NCBI GenBank assembly: GCA_019187225.1
Contig: JABAQQ010000015.1
Coordinates: 1-64,000, forward strand
Direction: 5' to 3'
DNA length: 64,000 nt
DNA from: Saprospiraceae bacterium
Lineage (GTDB): Bacteria > Bacteroidota > Bacteroidia > Chitinophagales > Saprospiraceae
Part shown: in pieces, positions 19,501 through 28,127 of the stretch
Numbering within the stretch: position 1 is the stretch's first letter
Layout of the letters: the number at the start of each line of letters is the position of its first letter
The notes under the pieces: model-generated
What the model saw: only the letters and a program-made list of their open reading frames with translations
Databases searched by the model: none
Told to the model about the DNA's origin: nothing
Made by a program: the position numbers and the translations under genes

Positions 19501-21521
19501 GAGATACCACATTGAATATCAATGGAAGGATTGCTTCGATAGACGTCACAGCAGAAGAACTCTATTTATTGCAAGGTATAGAGGCCAACATTGATGTTTC
19601 GGAAGTATTTGTCAAAGAGAAGTCCTATAACAGTTTTTATGGCTACCTCAAGTTGGCGCACCTCGATGCCCCCCTGCAATGGCGATTTGTGGCTCAAAAA
19701 GGCATCGAACAGCCGACGCTCAGATTCACCGGCGCCTGGCTGCTGTCGGGAGACGAACCGCAACAAGTTGCCGAATTTCCCAATCAGAACATCAATCCCG
19801 GCGAATTCCGCGGACGAGTCGTCACCGACAGTTTCCAGCTTGCTGTTTTGGAAACATTTGTCCCGGGTATTTCAAAAACGGCCGGAAAATTCAATGCGGA
19901 TGCCTCGCTTTCCGGAACGCTTAATCACATCGGAGTGGACGGCAGTGTGAAGATTCTGAACGGCCAGTTCCAAATGGATTATCTCAAAGCCATGTGTCAC
20001 ATCCGCAACCAGAAGATCACGCTTTCGGAATACAGGATATGGGCGGATGGCGATACCATCTGGGATGCTACGGAACGCAATGCAGCAGTGATAAGAGGCG
20101 GACTGAAACACAATCATTTCAAAGATTGGGCACTTGATTGCGAGATCGAATCGCTTGGCAATAACTTTATGATGCTCAATACCTTGCCGGAAGACAACTC
20201 CATGTACTACGGCCAAGGCATCGGAAAATTCAAAGCTGTTTTCAGCGGCACATTTACCCGTACCAACATCATTGTAGATGCCACTACCGGCAAAGAAACG
20301 CGCTTATACATCCCGGTAACTTCAGCAATTGATGCTCAGGCGGTCAATTTTATCACTTATAAACCGAAAAAGCAGGATACAGTAGCACTTGAAGACAAAA
20401 CAAAAAGTTTTGTCACTGGTGAAATAACCGGACTCAATCTCGAAATGAACCTTACTGTAACGGAAGATGCAGAGGTTCAATTGATCTTCGACGAAAAAGC
20501 CGGCGACATCATCAAGGGTAGGGGAGAGGGCGATATTACGCTGGTCATGACCCGCACGGGTGAATTTAAAATGTACGGCAGTTACCAGATACGCCGGGGT
20601 GAATACATGTTCACTCTGCTTAACTGGGTCAATAAACCATTTAATGTGCTCAGTGGCGGGACGATCAACTGGTATGGCGATCCGTATGGGGCGCAGATCA
20701 ACCTCGATGCCACATACGAAGAAAATACATCGCTGTACAACCTGCTGCGCGATGAGTTGGAGCTGATCCCTTCCGCTTCCAACGAAGCAGGTAAAGCGAC
20801 CAAAGCCGTGGTGACCATGCACCTCAAAGGCGACCTGATGAAACCTACCATCAGTTTTGATCTTGATTTTCCGAATATCTCAAGTCAACTTAAAACACTG
20901 GCAGACAACAAGTTGCGACTGCTTCGGCAAGATCAGAACGAGCTCAACCGGCAGGTGTTCGGGCTGGTGGTAGTGGGTTCGTTCCTGCCATCCAATACCG
21001 GCAATTTTATCCAGAACTCTGACTATCTCGCATCGGCATTCAATACGTTGACGCAGGTCTTGAGCAACCAATTGTCCAATTACTTGTCCGAACTGGCCAT
21101 AGAGTGGTTTGGCGGTGCTGTATCGAGCATTGATTTCGACATCGCATACAATGAATATCAGAATGCGCTGACCGATCCGGGCCAAACCACCCAGATCGGG
21201 CGGGAACTGGAATTTCGGTTTACCGGCGGATTTGCCAACGACCGCGTGACGGTTCAACTCGGCTCTCAGTTCGGCTTGGGCAGACCTGGCACAGCCACGA
21301 CGGTGCAAGACGGTTTTCTCGGCGAAGATGTCACCGTCGAAATCCAACTCACGGAGAACCGCCAATGGCGCCTGAAGGTATATCAACGCATGGAACCCGA
21401 TATTGCCGGCGGCCAACGCCGCATGCGGTATGGATTCGGTATCAGCTTCCGGAAAGATTATGACTCGTTCAGCGATATGATGTCCGGATTAACGGGTTGG
21501 TTCAGGAAGAAAAATGGATAA
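16551..21521 (+). CDS. TamB-like translocation/assembly module (DUF490)
   Basis: The ATG at 16551 gives 1656 residues; the frame is open to a TTG at 16491 but that adds a poor leader. One transmembrane segment (about 33-52, VVLFFLILYLVLQMPV) anchors a very long periplasmic region with the repetitive beta strands and AsmA-like N-terminus (about 55-170) of TamB proteins. The C-terminal third (about 1230-1600) has the DUF490 hallmarks GTINWYGDPYGAQINLDATY and LDFPNISSQ. TamB-family proteins bridge the inner and outer membranes and help assemble outer-membrane proteins or move phospholipids. In Bacteroidota the gene usually stands alone like this, without TamA adjacent. Confidence 0.94.
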   Translation: MAQQPSTQDPSTKKPLQRVWALTQAIWRRVENIVFGVVLFFLILYLVLQMPVVQNWLIGKITAYLSDELHTTVEVRNVNISFFDNLVLEGFYVQDLKGDTLLYAGELTAGLNSNIFTLMNNKLEFNEISLSKARFNIRRKEGEYDNNLQFILDYFATEPKRPPKKPVPFRIRIQNLRLNDVEFLQDDEVRGQRMHYYLPSAAIRVNNLDIPSKIVDIRSADIHGFSLAIEERPSRPLPERAVPVAQAISSSVDSINAALPKKPMQFFIGRFSLTEGRFRLDKYAEVTNYVLRPDVMDYEHLNVQDIKVQADSISFDDELVFQGILKNLSAKEKSGFLLSHVEAKKVVVCDTLVGLYGAKVQTAGTFLGDTIALHYGSYRDFNKFTDRVRMEVRLDKGSKLRVGDINYFSENVANNPFFEKNAGEVAEISGTISGKVNNLRGRDLDIKLDENTYMKGTFDGNNLTGTDVGPQTIGFKFETLRSDFTTITRIIPGFSAPEYFYRLGQIGFSGHYDNIFGYDHILEGKVTTDLGGGEVDLKLDLSDGRDNAIYSGHMDMSNFDLATWTGNPDFGPATFNVRIKEPSRGLTLKTLDASVEGRIDSFSYRNYNYQNISLNGNFKEYIFHGDLGVNDDNIKFELSGDINLKDTVPVFDFSAKLTRLDLGALNLMEEDWILSADIRHIRLKARRLEDLMGEIELNNFLVLQDHEQTHRMDGLSFASGYRADGTRFFKIRSDIIDGELTGAFDLTTVAKNLGQMFARQHPAFAARMGLPAPDSTVLTDDFTMWLQIKNTEGFTRLFATDLDTLRDIYANARVDTRRGYSQLLLIAPYVKYGGIEVQDVNLAWNGEPDTSFYKIRIPTATLSGKYALPPLRLDGYLTDEDLKFNLEAKDTASIVESINLDGVLSTVDSLWQIKFNASEIALFNTEWYMDEDNYIRFGKNIFEPRNFDLMSGNLRLNVDKHNEGRGLRLSMANFDLDFLNNFVGDTTLNINGRIASIDVTAEELYLLQGIEANIDVSEVFVKEKSYNSFYGYLKLAHLDAPLQWRFVAQKGIEQPTLRFTGAWLLSGDEPQQVAEFPNQNINPGEFRGRVVTDSFQLAVLETFVPGISKTAGKFNADASLSGTLNHIGVDGSVKILNGQFQMDYLKAMCHIRNQKITLSEYRIWADGDTIWDATERNAAVIRGGLKHNHFKDWALDCEIESLGNNFMMLNTLPEDNSMYYGQGIGKFKAVFSGTFTRTNIIVDATTGKETRLYIPVTSAIDAQAVNFITYKPKKQDTVALEDKTKSFVTGEITGLNLEMNLTVTEDAEVQLIFDEKAGDIIKGRGEGDITLVMTRTGEFKMYGSYQIRRGEYMFTLLNWVNKPFNVLSGGTINWYGDPYGAQINLDATYEENTSLYNLLRDELELIPSASNEAGKATKAVVTMHLKGDLMKPTISFDLDFPNISSQLKTLADNKLRLLRQDQNELNRQVFGLVVVGSFLPSNTGNFIQNSDYLASAFNTLTQVLSNQLSNYLSELAIEWFGGAVSSIDFDIAYNEYQNALTDPGQTTQIGRELEFRFTGGFANDRVTVQLGSQFGLGRPGTATTVQDGFLGEDVTVEIQLTENRQWRLKVYQRMEPDIAGGQRRMRYGFGISFRKDYDSFSDMMSGLTGWFRKKNG

Positions 21522-21717
21522 TTTTCGACTGAAATATTTTCCATAATTTATATTATGTTAAATAAAGTTCAGCAAAAACTTTACACCTCCGATTTGTTCC
21601 AATCTTCTACATTTGTGCACTTTTTCACAAAATAACTGCGATACCTTTTTTGTCACGCTGTAAGCACCGTAAGCACCCGTCCGCTCTACGAACGACAACG
21701 AATACTTTCGGCTTTCA
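21522..21717. promoter_or_regulatory. Promoter region of arginine decarboxylase
   Basis: This 196-base A/T-rich gap contains TACATTTG at 21608-21615, a good match to the TAnnTTTG -7 element, about 100 bases upstream of the ATG. The resulting leader of about 95 bases contains a short direct repeat (TAAGCACCGTAAGCACC). I found no recognisable riboswitch or terminator. Confidence 0.5.
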
Positions 21718-23139
21718 ATGAAAAACACCTACTACGACCTCGTCGCTCAAACCTTCGACTTTCCCCAGGACGGCTTCAGCCTGAAAAACAATCACTTGTT
21801 GTTCAACGAAATTGACGTATACGAACTCATCCAAAAATACGGTTCGCCTCTCAAACTCACCTACCTGCCCAAGATCGGCGAAAAAATTCAGACGGCCCGC
21901 AAACTGTTCCGAGATGCCATCCAGCGCTACAATTACAACGGCAAATACGTCTATTGTTACTGCACTAAAAGTTCGCACTTCGCTTTCGTGCTCAATGAAG
22001 TGCTCGAGAACGGCACCCAGTTGGAAACCTCCTCGGCCTTCGACATTGACCTGATCTGGCGGCTTTACAAATTGGGCAAGATCAACAAAGGTACCACGAT
22101 CGTCAACAACGGCTATAAACCCCGCGCCTACGCCGAACGGATCGTCCGGCTCATCGAGGAAGGATTTACGAATGTCATCCCCGTGTGCGACAACGCCGAC
22201 GAACTGGAAATGTACGACGAACTCCTTAAAAAGCAGAAAAAATGCACCATCGGCATCCGCATGGCGACGGAGGAAGAACCGAATTTTGAATTTTACACTT
22301 CGCGTTTGGGCATCCGCCAGAGCGAGGTGCTGAACTTTTACCAGGAAAAAGTCGCCGCAAACCCCAAATTCGAACTTAAAATGCTCCACTTTTTTGTGGA
22401 CATCGGCATTAAAGACACGCTGTATTACTGGACGGAACTCAAAAAAGGCATCAAGACCTACTGTGCGCTCCGGAAGGTCTGCCCTACCCTATCCTGCCTC
22501 AACATCGGCGGCGGCATGCCCATCCGCAATTCGCTGGGCTTCGAATACGACTATCCCTATATGGTGAACGAGATCGTGCGCCTCATCAAGGAATACTGCG
22601 ACGACGAGGGGGTACCGGAGCCGGATATTTATTCGGAATTCGGCAAATACACCGTCGGCGAAAGCGGGGCCACCATTTTTTCCGTCATCGGCAAAAAACA
22701 ACAGAACGACGCTGAGCAGTGGTACATGCTCGACAACTCCCTAATCAACACACTGCCAGATAGTTGGGGAATCAAGGAGCGCTTTATCCTGCTGCCAATC
22801 AACCATTGGGACAAGGAATACCAAAAGGTGAACATCGGCGGCATTAGCTGCGACAACGCCGACTACTACAACTCCGAAGCCCACATCAACCAGGTGTACC
22901 TGCCCTCCTACGACGAAGAAAAGGACGAACCGCTCTACCTCGGTTTTTTCCACACCGGCGCCTACCAGGAAGCCCTCAGCGGCTACGGCGGTCTGAAACA
23001 CTGCCTCCTCCCCGCCCCCAAACATATCCTGATTGACAAAAATTACTACGGCGAATTCACCGACTGGGAAGTGTTCCAGGAACAGGACGCAGATTCGATG
23101 TTAAGGATTTTGGGGTATGATTCGCCGTATGCGTCGTGA
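21718..23139 (+). CDS. speA: Biosynthetic-type arginine decarboxylase
   Basis: This encodes 473 residues of the fold-III PLP-dependent decarboxylase family (alanine-racemase-like barrel). The Schiff-base Lys is in YCYCTKSSHFAF (K84). A glycine-rich phosphate-binding motif, NIGGGMP, is near 262, followed by SEFGKYTVGESG near 310. At this length it matches the short Bacteroidota arginine decarboxylases, which convert arginine to agmatine in polyamine synthesis, rather than the roughly 630-residue SpeA of proteobacteria. Paralogous diaminopimelate or ornithine decarboxylases are less likely because the N-terminal extension and the GYGGLKHCLLPAPKH tail are of the arginine type. No agmatine-processing gene is adjacent. 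The restriction enzyme gene converges on it with a 7-base gap. Confidence 0.88.
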   Translation: MKNTYYDLVAQTFDFPQDGFSLKNNHLLFNEIDVYELIQKYGSPLKLTYLPKIGEKIQTARKLFRDAIQRYNYNGKYVYCYCTKSSHFAFVLNEVLENGTQLETSSAFDIDLIWRLYKLGKINKGTTIVNNGYKPRAYAERIVRLIEEGFTNVIPVCDNADELEMYDELLKKQKKCTIGIRMATEEEPNFEFYTSRLGIRQSEVLNFYQEKVAANPKFELKMLHFFVDIGIKDTLYYWTELKKGIKTYCALRKVCPTLSCLNIGGGMPIRNSLGFEYDYPYMVNEIVRLIKEYCDDEGVPEPDIYSEFGKYTVGESGATIFSVIGKKQQNDAEQWYMLDNSLINTLPDSWGIKERFILLPINHWDKEYQKVNIGGISCDNADYYNSEAHINQVYLPSYDEEKDEPLYLGFFHTGAYQEALSGYGGLKHCLLPAPKHILIDKNYYGEFTDWEVFQEQDADSMLRILGYDSPYAS

Positions 23140-23146
23140 ATGTGGG

Positions 23147-23761
23147 TCACGGTTCAATTCCCAAGATCAATAATGGCACAGGCGGGCTATTTCTACCTTG
23201 CCGCATCACATTATAGACTTCTCCTTCGTAATAGGCAACTCCACTACTCATTTGTGATTGCATTTTCTTGGTTGGTAATATTTCAATGCCAAGATTGATG
23301 ACACCACCTGAATAAAAAAGCATGTGTTTTACAAAAAGGTCGAAGGCCACGAACGCATATTTTCCAAATTGCACTTCAACCGCTATTTTTTCTTTGACAA
23401 AATCTGTTTGATTGTAACTATAGATCGGTGTGTTTTCTCCGTTTGCCAATAGAAATTCCCTTTGTTCTTTTGCAGGCATAAGGATACTTTTCTCCATCAA
23501 CTCGCGATTGAGTGTAATATAATAATTATATCTGCTCTCTTGCCAATTGTATTTATGGAATTCCTTATTGAAGGCTTCATTCAACTCAATCGGCGATAGC
23601 AAATTGTTCCCTTGTTTTCTTTTTTCTTTGCTTACTTTTGTTCTGAAATTCTCCGCATTTATATTGCGAATGACATCTTTTATTTCGTTGTAAAGGTCAT
23701 TGTGATGAACAATCAGATATTCTTCACCATTAAGATGTGAGTATTTTTGTGCAATTTTCAT
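23147..23761 (-). CDS. BglII/BstYI-like type II restriction endonuclease
   Basis: This encodes 204 residues. The region from about 125 (VKEKIAVEVQFGKYAF) through NLGIEILPTKKMQSQMSSGV to the end carries the signature of the BglII/BstYI endonuclease family, including the catalytic E-V-Q active-site strand and the SSGVAYYEGE segment near the dimer interface. These enzymes cut A^GATCT or R^GATCY. It overlaps the methyltransferase stop by 4 bases (ATGA), as expected for a coupled R-M operon. Base composition is A/T-rich relative to the surrounding genes, suggesting horizontal gain. The specificity is inferred from the family, not read from the sequence. Confidence 0.82.
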   Translation of the reverse strand: MKIAQKYSHLNGEEYLIVHHNDLYNEIKDVIRNINAENFRTKVSKEKRKQGNNLLSPIELNEAFNKEFHKYNWQESRYNYYITLNRELMEKSILMPAKEQREFLLANGENTPIYSYNQTDFVKEKIAVEVQFGKYAFVAFDLFVKHMLFYSGGVINLGIEILPTKKMQSQMSSGVAYYEGEVYNVMRQGRNSPPVPLLILGIEP

Positions 23762-24726
23762 TTGTGTCCATTTGAACCGTTTGCATTACTGATTTCAAGT
23801 TGAACCCACTCATGAGGAACCTGTGAAACTTTGTCCCGTCCCGTTGGTTTATGAATAGGTTTGTTAATCGGCCGTATTTTCAGCCGGCCCTCTTTCAAAT
23901 CATTTATTCTCTGCTTAGCAATTTTACAATATTCATTTTCCTTCTCTATCCCAATAGCATTTCTGTTATTTTTAATGGCGCCAATTATAGAAGAACCAAC
24001 TCCCGCAAAGGGGTCAAGTACCCAACTGTTTTCGTCAGTTAAAGCCAATACACAACGTTCAACCAATTCGATAGGAAATTGGCAGGGATGTTCCGTTTTT
24101 TCAGGATGATTGGATTTAACATTAGGAATATCCCACATTAAATTCTCCCAATCATTTTCAATAACCTCCCAAATGTCGCTCGGATTTTTGCCTAAAGGAT
24201 TTCCCGATAATTCACCTTTTTTTGCGCCTTTAAAATGCCGCTTCCCCGGGTATTTCGATGGTATGCGCACATTATCAAGGTTAAATATGTAATCATCTGT
24301 TTTGCTGAACCATAAAATGGTTTCATATCGCCCACTGAAACGCTTGCTCGCGTGTAAGCCATGTCCAAAATGCCAAATGATCCTGTTTCGAAGTTTGAGT
24401 CCGTGTTTTTTAAATATCTGGTAATAAAAAATATCCAATGGGAATACTTCGCCTTTATCTACGTAATTCCCGACCTGCCAACACAGATTTCCTCTATCGG
24501 ATAATACTCTAACCAATTCTGCGATTATCTGTTCCTGGGTTTCAAGATACTTTTCAATACTTGTTTTTGTTTCATAAGATTTGCCAATATTATAGGGAGG
24601 AGAAGTAATGATCAGATCAAATTTGCCTTCCGGAAATTTGGCGAGAACGGTCATACAGTCACCATTGATTATTTGGTACTCCGTATTCGGACTTATATAG
24701 TCGAACAAAGGTTCCTTTACTTTCAT
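23758..24726 (-). CDS. Site-specific DNA methyltransferase, beta class (likely N4-cytosine)
   Basis: I take the ATG at 24726, giving 322 residues. The open frame running on to 25218 is antisense to the M1 peptidase and has no homology. The catalytic motif TSPPYNIGKSYE (about 45-56) precedes a target-recognition region. The AdoMet-binding motif DPFAGVGSSIIGA comes late (about 255), which is the beta-class order. SPPY methyltransferases paired with BglII-family nucleases are N4-cytosine enzymes protecting GATC-centred sites, so that chemistry is inferred. The 5' leader is very short because a promoter lies right upstream. The endonuclease overlaps the 3' end. Confidence 0.9.
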   Translation of the reverse strand: MKVKEPLFDYISPNTEYQIINGDCMTVLAKFPEGKFDLIITSPPYNIGKSYETKTSIEKYLETQEQIIAELVRVLSDRGNLCWQVGNYVDKGEVFPLDIFYYQIFKKHGLKLRNRIIWHFGHGLHASKRFSGRYETILWFSKTDDYIFNLDNVRIPSKYPGKRHFKGAKKGELSGNPLGKNPSDIWEVIENDWENLMWDIPNVKSNHPEKTEHPCQFPIELVERCVLALTDENSWVLDPFAGVGSSIIGAIKNNRNAIGIEKENEYCKIAKQRINDLKEGRLKIRPINKPIHKPTGRDKVSQVPHEWVQLEISNANGSNGHK

Positions 24727-24741
24727 GTTCAAATTTTGGTG

Positions 24742-24772
24742 TAAAGTTACAAATTTGATTTTTGCATTCAAA
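24742..24772 (-). promoter_or_regulatory. Promoter of the restriction-modification operon
   Basis: On the minus strand, TTTG (24772-24769) is separated by 19 bases from TAACTTTA (24749-24742), close to the Bacteroidota TTTG-N19-TAnnTTTG promoter. The ATG follows 15 bases later, so the methyltransferase mRNA would be nearly leaderless. Confidence 0.5.
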
Positions 24773-24829
24773 CCGGCCTTTTCTCTAAATCTTTTTACTT
24801 TCACCACATCAAACCACCTCTCCGCCGCC

Positions 24830-27226
24830 ATGCGTCTATTCCTGCTGCTTGTCCTTTTATTTCCCTCCATCCTCCTCTCCCAAAAAATGCTCCACTCCTC
24901 CGACTGGTGCGCCACCGGGAAAAAAGCGCTCGCCCCTCCCCCACCCTCCGCAGCGGACGGCCGCAGCGATTCGCTCGATATCCTCCATACAGAAGTAACG
25001 GTGAACATCCTGAACGCCCCCCAGATCGCAGCCCGGTGCCGGATACAATTCACGCCTAAAGTGAGTGGCGTGCCGGAAATACGCCTTGATTTAGAGGAAC
25101 TTACGATAGATTCTGTGTCGCTTGACGGCGCTCCGACCGCCTTCACAAAAACAAACAATTTGTTGATTATTCCCTTCCCCGCCATTCCGGCCCCGGGCGA
25201 TACTTCCTCCCTCGACATCGTTTACCACGGCCAGCCGGTAACCGACGCGAGCAACTGGGGCGGTTTTTACAACCAGAGCGGCTACACCTTCAACCTTGGC
25301 GTGGGCTTCGCCGCCGACCCGCATTCTTTCGGCCGGGCGTGGTTTCCCTGTTTCGACAACTTTGTGGAACGCAGCACCTTCGGGGTTGCGATCATTTCGC
25401 CGCCGAACAAGCCGGGCTATTCCAATGGGGTGTTGGTTAGTGAATCACAGCAAGCCGGACAAGTGGAGCGCAGCTGGAAGATTGAACAACCGATTCCTTC
25501 TTATTTAGCCTGTTTTTCAGCGGGCCCCTACACCTCCTGGAAACGCAACTACGACTCTATCCCCGTCGAAATAGCCGCTGCTGCGGGCGATACCAACAAG
25601 GTGAAAGCCACCTTCCAGCATTTGCCGCAAGCCATCGCGTGTTTCAAACATTGGTATGGCCCCTATCTGTGGCCGAAAATCGGCTATTCATTGGTGCCTT
25701 TTAACTCCGGAGCGATGGAGCACGCCACCAACGTGGCCATCGGGCGGCCTTTTATTGACGGCTCTCTGAACTACGAAACCCTGTGGGCGCACGAACTCTC
25801 GCACCACTGGTGGGGCGATCTCGCCACCTGCTCCACCGCCGAAGACATGTGGCTCAACGAAGGCTGGGCGGTTTATTCCGAACATTTGTTCACCGAATGG
25901 GTCTATGGGACGGCGGCATTCCGCGACGCCGTGCGCGACAATTTTCTCGACGTACTGGAAGACGCGCACGTGACGGAAGGCGGGTACCGGGCCGTATCGG
26001 GGGTGCCGCACGACCTGACATACGGAACGCACGTATACAACAAAGGCCCCGTGGTAGCGCACAACCTGCGCGGATACCTGGGTGACTCGTTATTCCGGGT
26101 GGGTATCCAGGCGGCACTGGGCGCTACCCAATTCGACGACTGGAGCAGCGCCGAACTGCGCGATAAATTGAGTGCGGCCACCGGTGAGGATTTGACGGAT
26201 TTTTTTGAGGATTGGGTGTTCAGTCCCGGTTTTCCGCATTTTTCGATTGACTCGGTGCAAGAATTGCCAAGCGTGGACAGTCTCGTTACATTCAAAATAT
26301 TTGTGAAACAAAAACGGCGCGGCGCGCCTCATTTTCACCAAAACGTACCGCTCGAATTTACTTTCGTCAACCATAGCTGGCAACGCACAACGCGGACAGC
26401 GACCGTTTCGGGGGAAAATTCCGAGGTCATTCTGTCGGTGCCGTTCCAATACGCGCCCCAATTCATTTGGGTCAACACCAATCTGAAACTGACGCTTGCC
26501 CGCGCAGAAAAAGAGTTGGTCGTGAAAACGCCCGGCAATAAAAATTTCGCCCCGGCAAAAATGACCATCAATATAAGTGCCTTACCGGATTCCGCGCTGA
26601 TCCGGGTGGAGCACCACTACGCCATGCCAGACACGGCAGGATCAGCGAATCCGAACGGTTATATACTGACCACCCGCTATTGGACCATCGAAGCCGATCT
26701 TCCGGATGGCTTCGATGCTTATGCGGGCATTTTTTACGACGGCAAAGGGCAACTCGACCAAAACGACACCGAATTGTTTGCCCAAACGAGTGCCAGCGAG
26801 GACAGTATCCTCTTGCTATACCGCCCTGCAGTGGGGCTTCCCTGGACGGAATATCCCACTTATACCCGGAATAAATTGACTTCGCCGACGGACAAATACG
26901 GCTACCTCAAAATAGACCACGTGCAGCCGGGACAATACACGATCGCCAAAGGCGTTTCGACAGTGGCGGCAGGCGAACCCGCCCGGGAGAGACCCTTCGC
27001 CAGCGCATCGCCCAATCCCGCAGACAGTCTCGTGCGACTGAATGCGGAAGAGCCTTTTGATAAGGTGCTGATCTTCAATGAAAAAGGTGAAATTGTGCGC
27101 GAATGGACTGTGGCGCCGGTAAACGAACTGGAGGTTAAAGTCGGCGCGTATCCTGCGGGGCGTTACTGGTTTGTGCTGTTTACGGAGAGGGGTGCCGTAT
27201 CGTGTTCCGCGATCATTGTGCGCTGA
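24830..27226 (+). CDS. Secreted M1-family metallopeptidase with T9SS sorting domain
   Basis: The ATG at 24830 gives 798 residues with a clean signal peptide (MRLFLLLVLLFPSILLSQ). The M1 aminopeptidase core (about 40-520) shows the exopeptidase motif as SGAMEHATN (about 297), with His where GAMEN has Asn, a variant common in Bacteroidota. The zinc site is HELSHHWWGD with the third ligand in WLNEGWAVYSE (about 322-355). The C-terminal 80 residues (ASPNPADS to GAYPAGRYWFVLF) are a T9SS sorting domain, so it acts extracellularly, probably trimming peptides for uptake. It is divergent from the R-M operon across a 103-base gap. Confidence 0.93.
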   Translation: MRLFLLLVLLFPSILLSQKMLHSSDWCATGKKALAPPPPSAADGRSDSLDILHTEVTVNILNAPQIAARCRIQFTPKVSGVPEIRLDLEELTIDSVSLDGAPTAFTKTNNLLIIPFPAIPAPGDTSSLDIVYHGQPVTDASNWGGFYNQSGYTFNLGVGFAADPHSFGRAWFPCFDNFVERSTFGVAIISPPNKPGYSNGVLVSESQQAGQVERSWKIEQPIPSYLACFSAGPYTSWKRNYDSIPVEIAAAAGDTNKVKATFQHLPQAIACFKHWYGPYLWPKIGYSLVPFNSGAMEHATNVAIGRPFIDGSLNYETLWAHELSHHWWGDLATCSTAEDMWLNEGWAVYSEHLFTEWVYGTAAFRDAVRDNFLDVLEDAHVTEGGYRAVSGVPHDLTYGTHVYNKGPVVAHNLRGYLGDSLFRVGIQAALGATQFDDWSSAELRDKLSAATGEDLTDFFEDWVFSPGFPHFSIDSVQELPSVDSLVTFKIFVKQKRRGAPHFHQNVPLEFTFVNHSWQRTTRTATVSGENSEVILSVPFQYAPQFIWVNTNLKLTLARAEKELVVKTPGNKNFAPAKMTINISALPDSALIRVEHHYAMPDTAGSANPNGYILTTRYWTIEADLPDGFDAYAGIFYDGKGQLDQNDTELFAQTSASEDSILLLYRPAVGLPWTEYPTYTRNKLTSPTDKYGYLKIDHVQPGQYTIAKGVSTVAAGEPARERPFASASPNPADSLVRLNAEEPFDKVLIFNEKGEIVREWTVAPVNELEVKVGAYPAGRYWFVLFTERGAVSCSAIIVR

Positions 27227-27288
27227 GAATGGGAGCCGGTAGATTTTGCTGAGTATGCGGCAGGTATTGAAATGGTACGGCCTTTGCA

Positions 27289-27296
27289 TATCTTTG
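27289..27296 (+). promoter_or_regulatory. Bacteroidota-type -7 box (TATCTTTG)
   Basis: TATCTTTG occurs 111 bases upstream of the glucosaminidase ATG, with a TTGA-like element about 18 bases before it. It is a plausible promoter for that gene. Confidence 0.45.
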
Positions 27297-27407
27297 CCTG
27301 CAATCATGTTAAAGTTTGGGTTGAACAGCCAATTTTCAGTTTTTTTTCGTCTATGAGGCGGTCAACCGTTTATAATCCCCCGTTTTTTTAAAATCAAACG
27401 CACTGTC

Positions 27408-28046
27408 ATGCTGAAGTACGCCACCCTTTTCCGAATGACGCTTTTATTGAGCGCTGTCGCCGTTTTTACAGCTCCCCTCCAATCACAGGATGCCATCCCT
27501 TCCACCAATCTGCTCTTCACTAAGAAATCCGCGGCAAGTTCCGATTCTGCCGTAATACGGAGCATTGCCCAAATGATCTCCGACTCATTCGGCGCAGAAG
27601 TGCCGCTGATCGAGGAATTTATCCGTGAGGCGAAGCAATTGGAGAAAGACAAAAAAGTGCCGGCTACCGCATTTATCGGCATCGCCATCCTCGAGTCCAC
27701 CGGCTTCACCAGTTATTTGTACCAGAATGCCAAAAATCCCTTCGGTATGCGGGCAACCTCGATCTGGAAAGGCCCGACTTTCGTCATGTTCCACGAAGGC
27801 CGAGATTCCAAATTCCGCAAATACGATTCGCCCCGCGACGCCGTGCAGGATTTTGCGGTGTTCCTCAACAGCCGCAAGTGGTTCCGCGACGCGTTCAAGT
27901 GCCAGCCTTCCGATGTAGAGTGCTTTATCAAGGGCCTGACGGCCAACTGGAAAAAGCGTGAACCCGGCTATGCCAGCGATCCCGAATGGCCCAACAAAGT
28001 GCGGCGGGTGATCAAGACGTATAAACTGGAGGCTTTGAAAATCTGA
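27408..28046 (+). CDS. Exported glucosaminidase-domain protein (GH73, FlgJ-like)
   Basis: This encodes 212 residues. A signal peptide (about 1-26, ending PLQSQ) precedes a GH73 N-acetylglucosaminidase fold from about 60 to 205. The catalytic Glu should be in IGIAILESTGF (about 97). KNPFGM (about 109) and the Tyr-containing KFRKYDSPRDAVQDF (about 135-149) are the other conserved GH73 segments. The enzyme should cut the glycan strand of peptidoglycan. No LysM or SH3 anchor is present. It converges on a rhomboid protease gene across a repeat-rich gap. Confidence 0.9.
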   Translation: MLKYATLFRMTLLLSAVAVFTAPLQSQDAIPSTNLLFTKKSAASSDSAVIRSIAQMISDSFGAEVPLIEEFIREAKQLEKDKKVPATAFIGIAILESTGFTSYLYQNAKNPFGMRATSIWKGPTFVMFHEGRDSKFRKYDSPRDAVQDFAVFLNSRKWFRDAFKCQPSDVECFIKGLTANWKKREPGYASDPEWPNKVRRVIKTYKLEALKI

Positions 28047-28125
28047 TGGGGTTTGGATTTTGGGGAGGACGTGTTAATCTCCCCCCAACCCGTTAACCCG
28101 CAAACTCGTTAACCTCTAAACCCCA
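28047..28125. repeat. Intergenic hairpin with repeated CGTTAACC words
   Basis: Between two convergent genes, TGGGGTTT (28047-28054) pairs with AAACCCCA (28118-28125). The interior holds CGTTAACC twice (28091-28098 and 28107-28114). The 19-mer AACCCGTTAACCCGCAAAC at 28087-28105 recurs exactly at 39919-39937. Confidence 0.65.
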
Positions 28126-28127
28126 AT

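Noticed and set aside
24727-25218. N-terminal extension of the methyltransferase
   Set aside because: This part is antisense to the M1 peptidase signal and propeptide region and lacks homology; the ATG at 24726 follows a good promoter.
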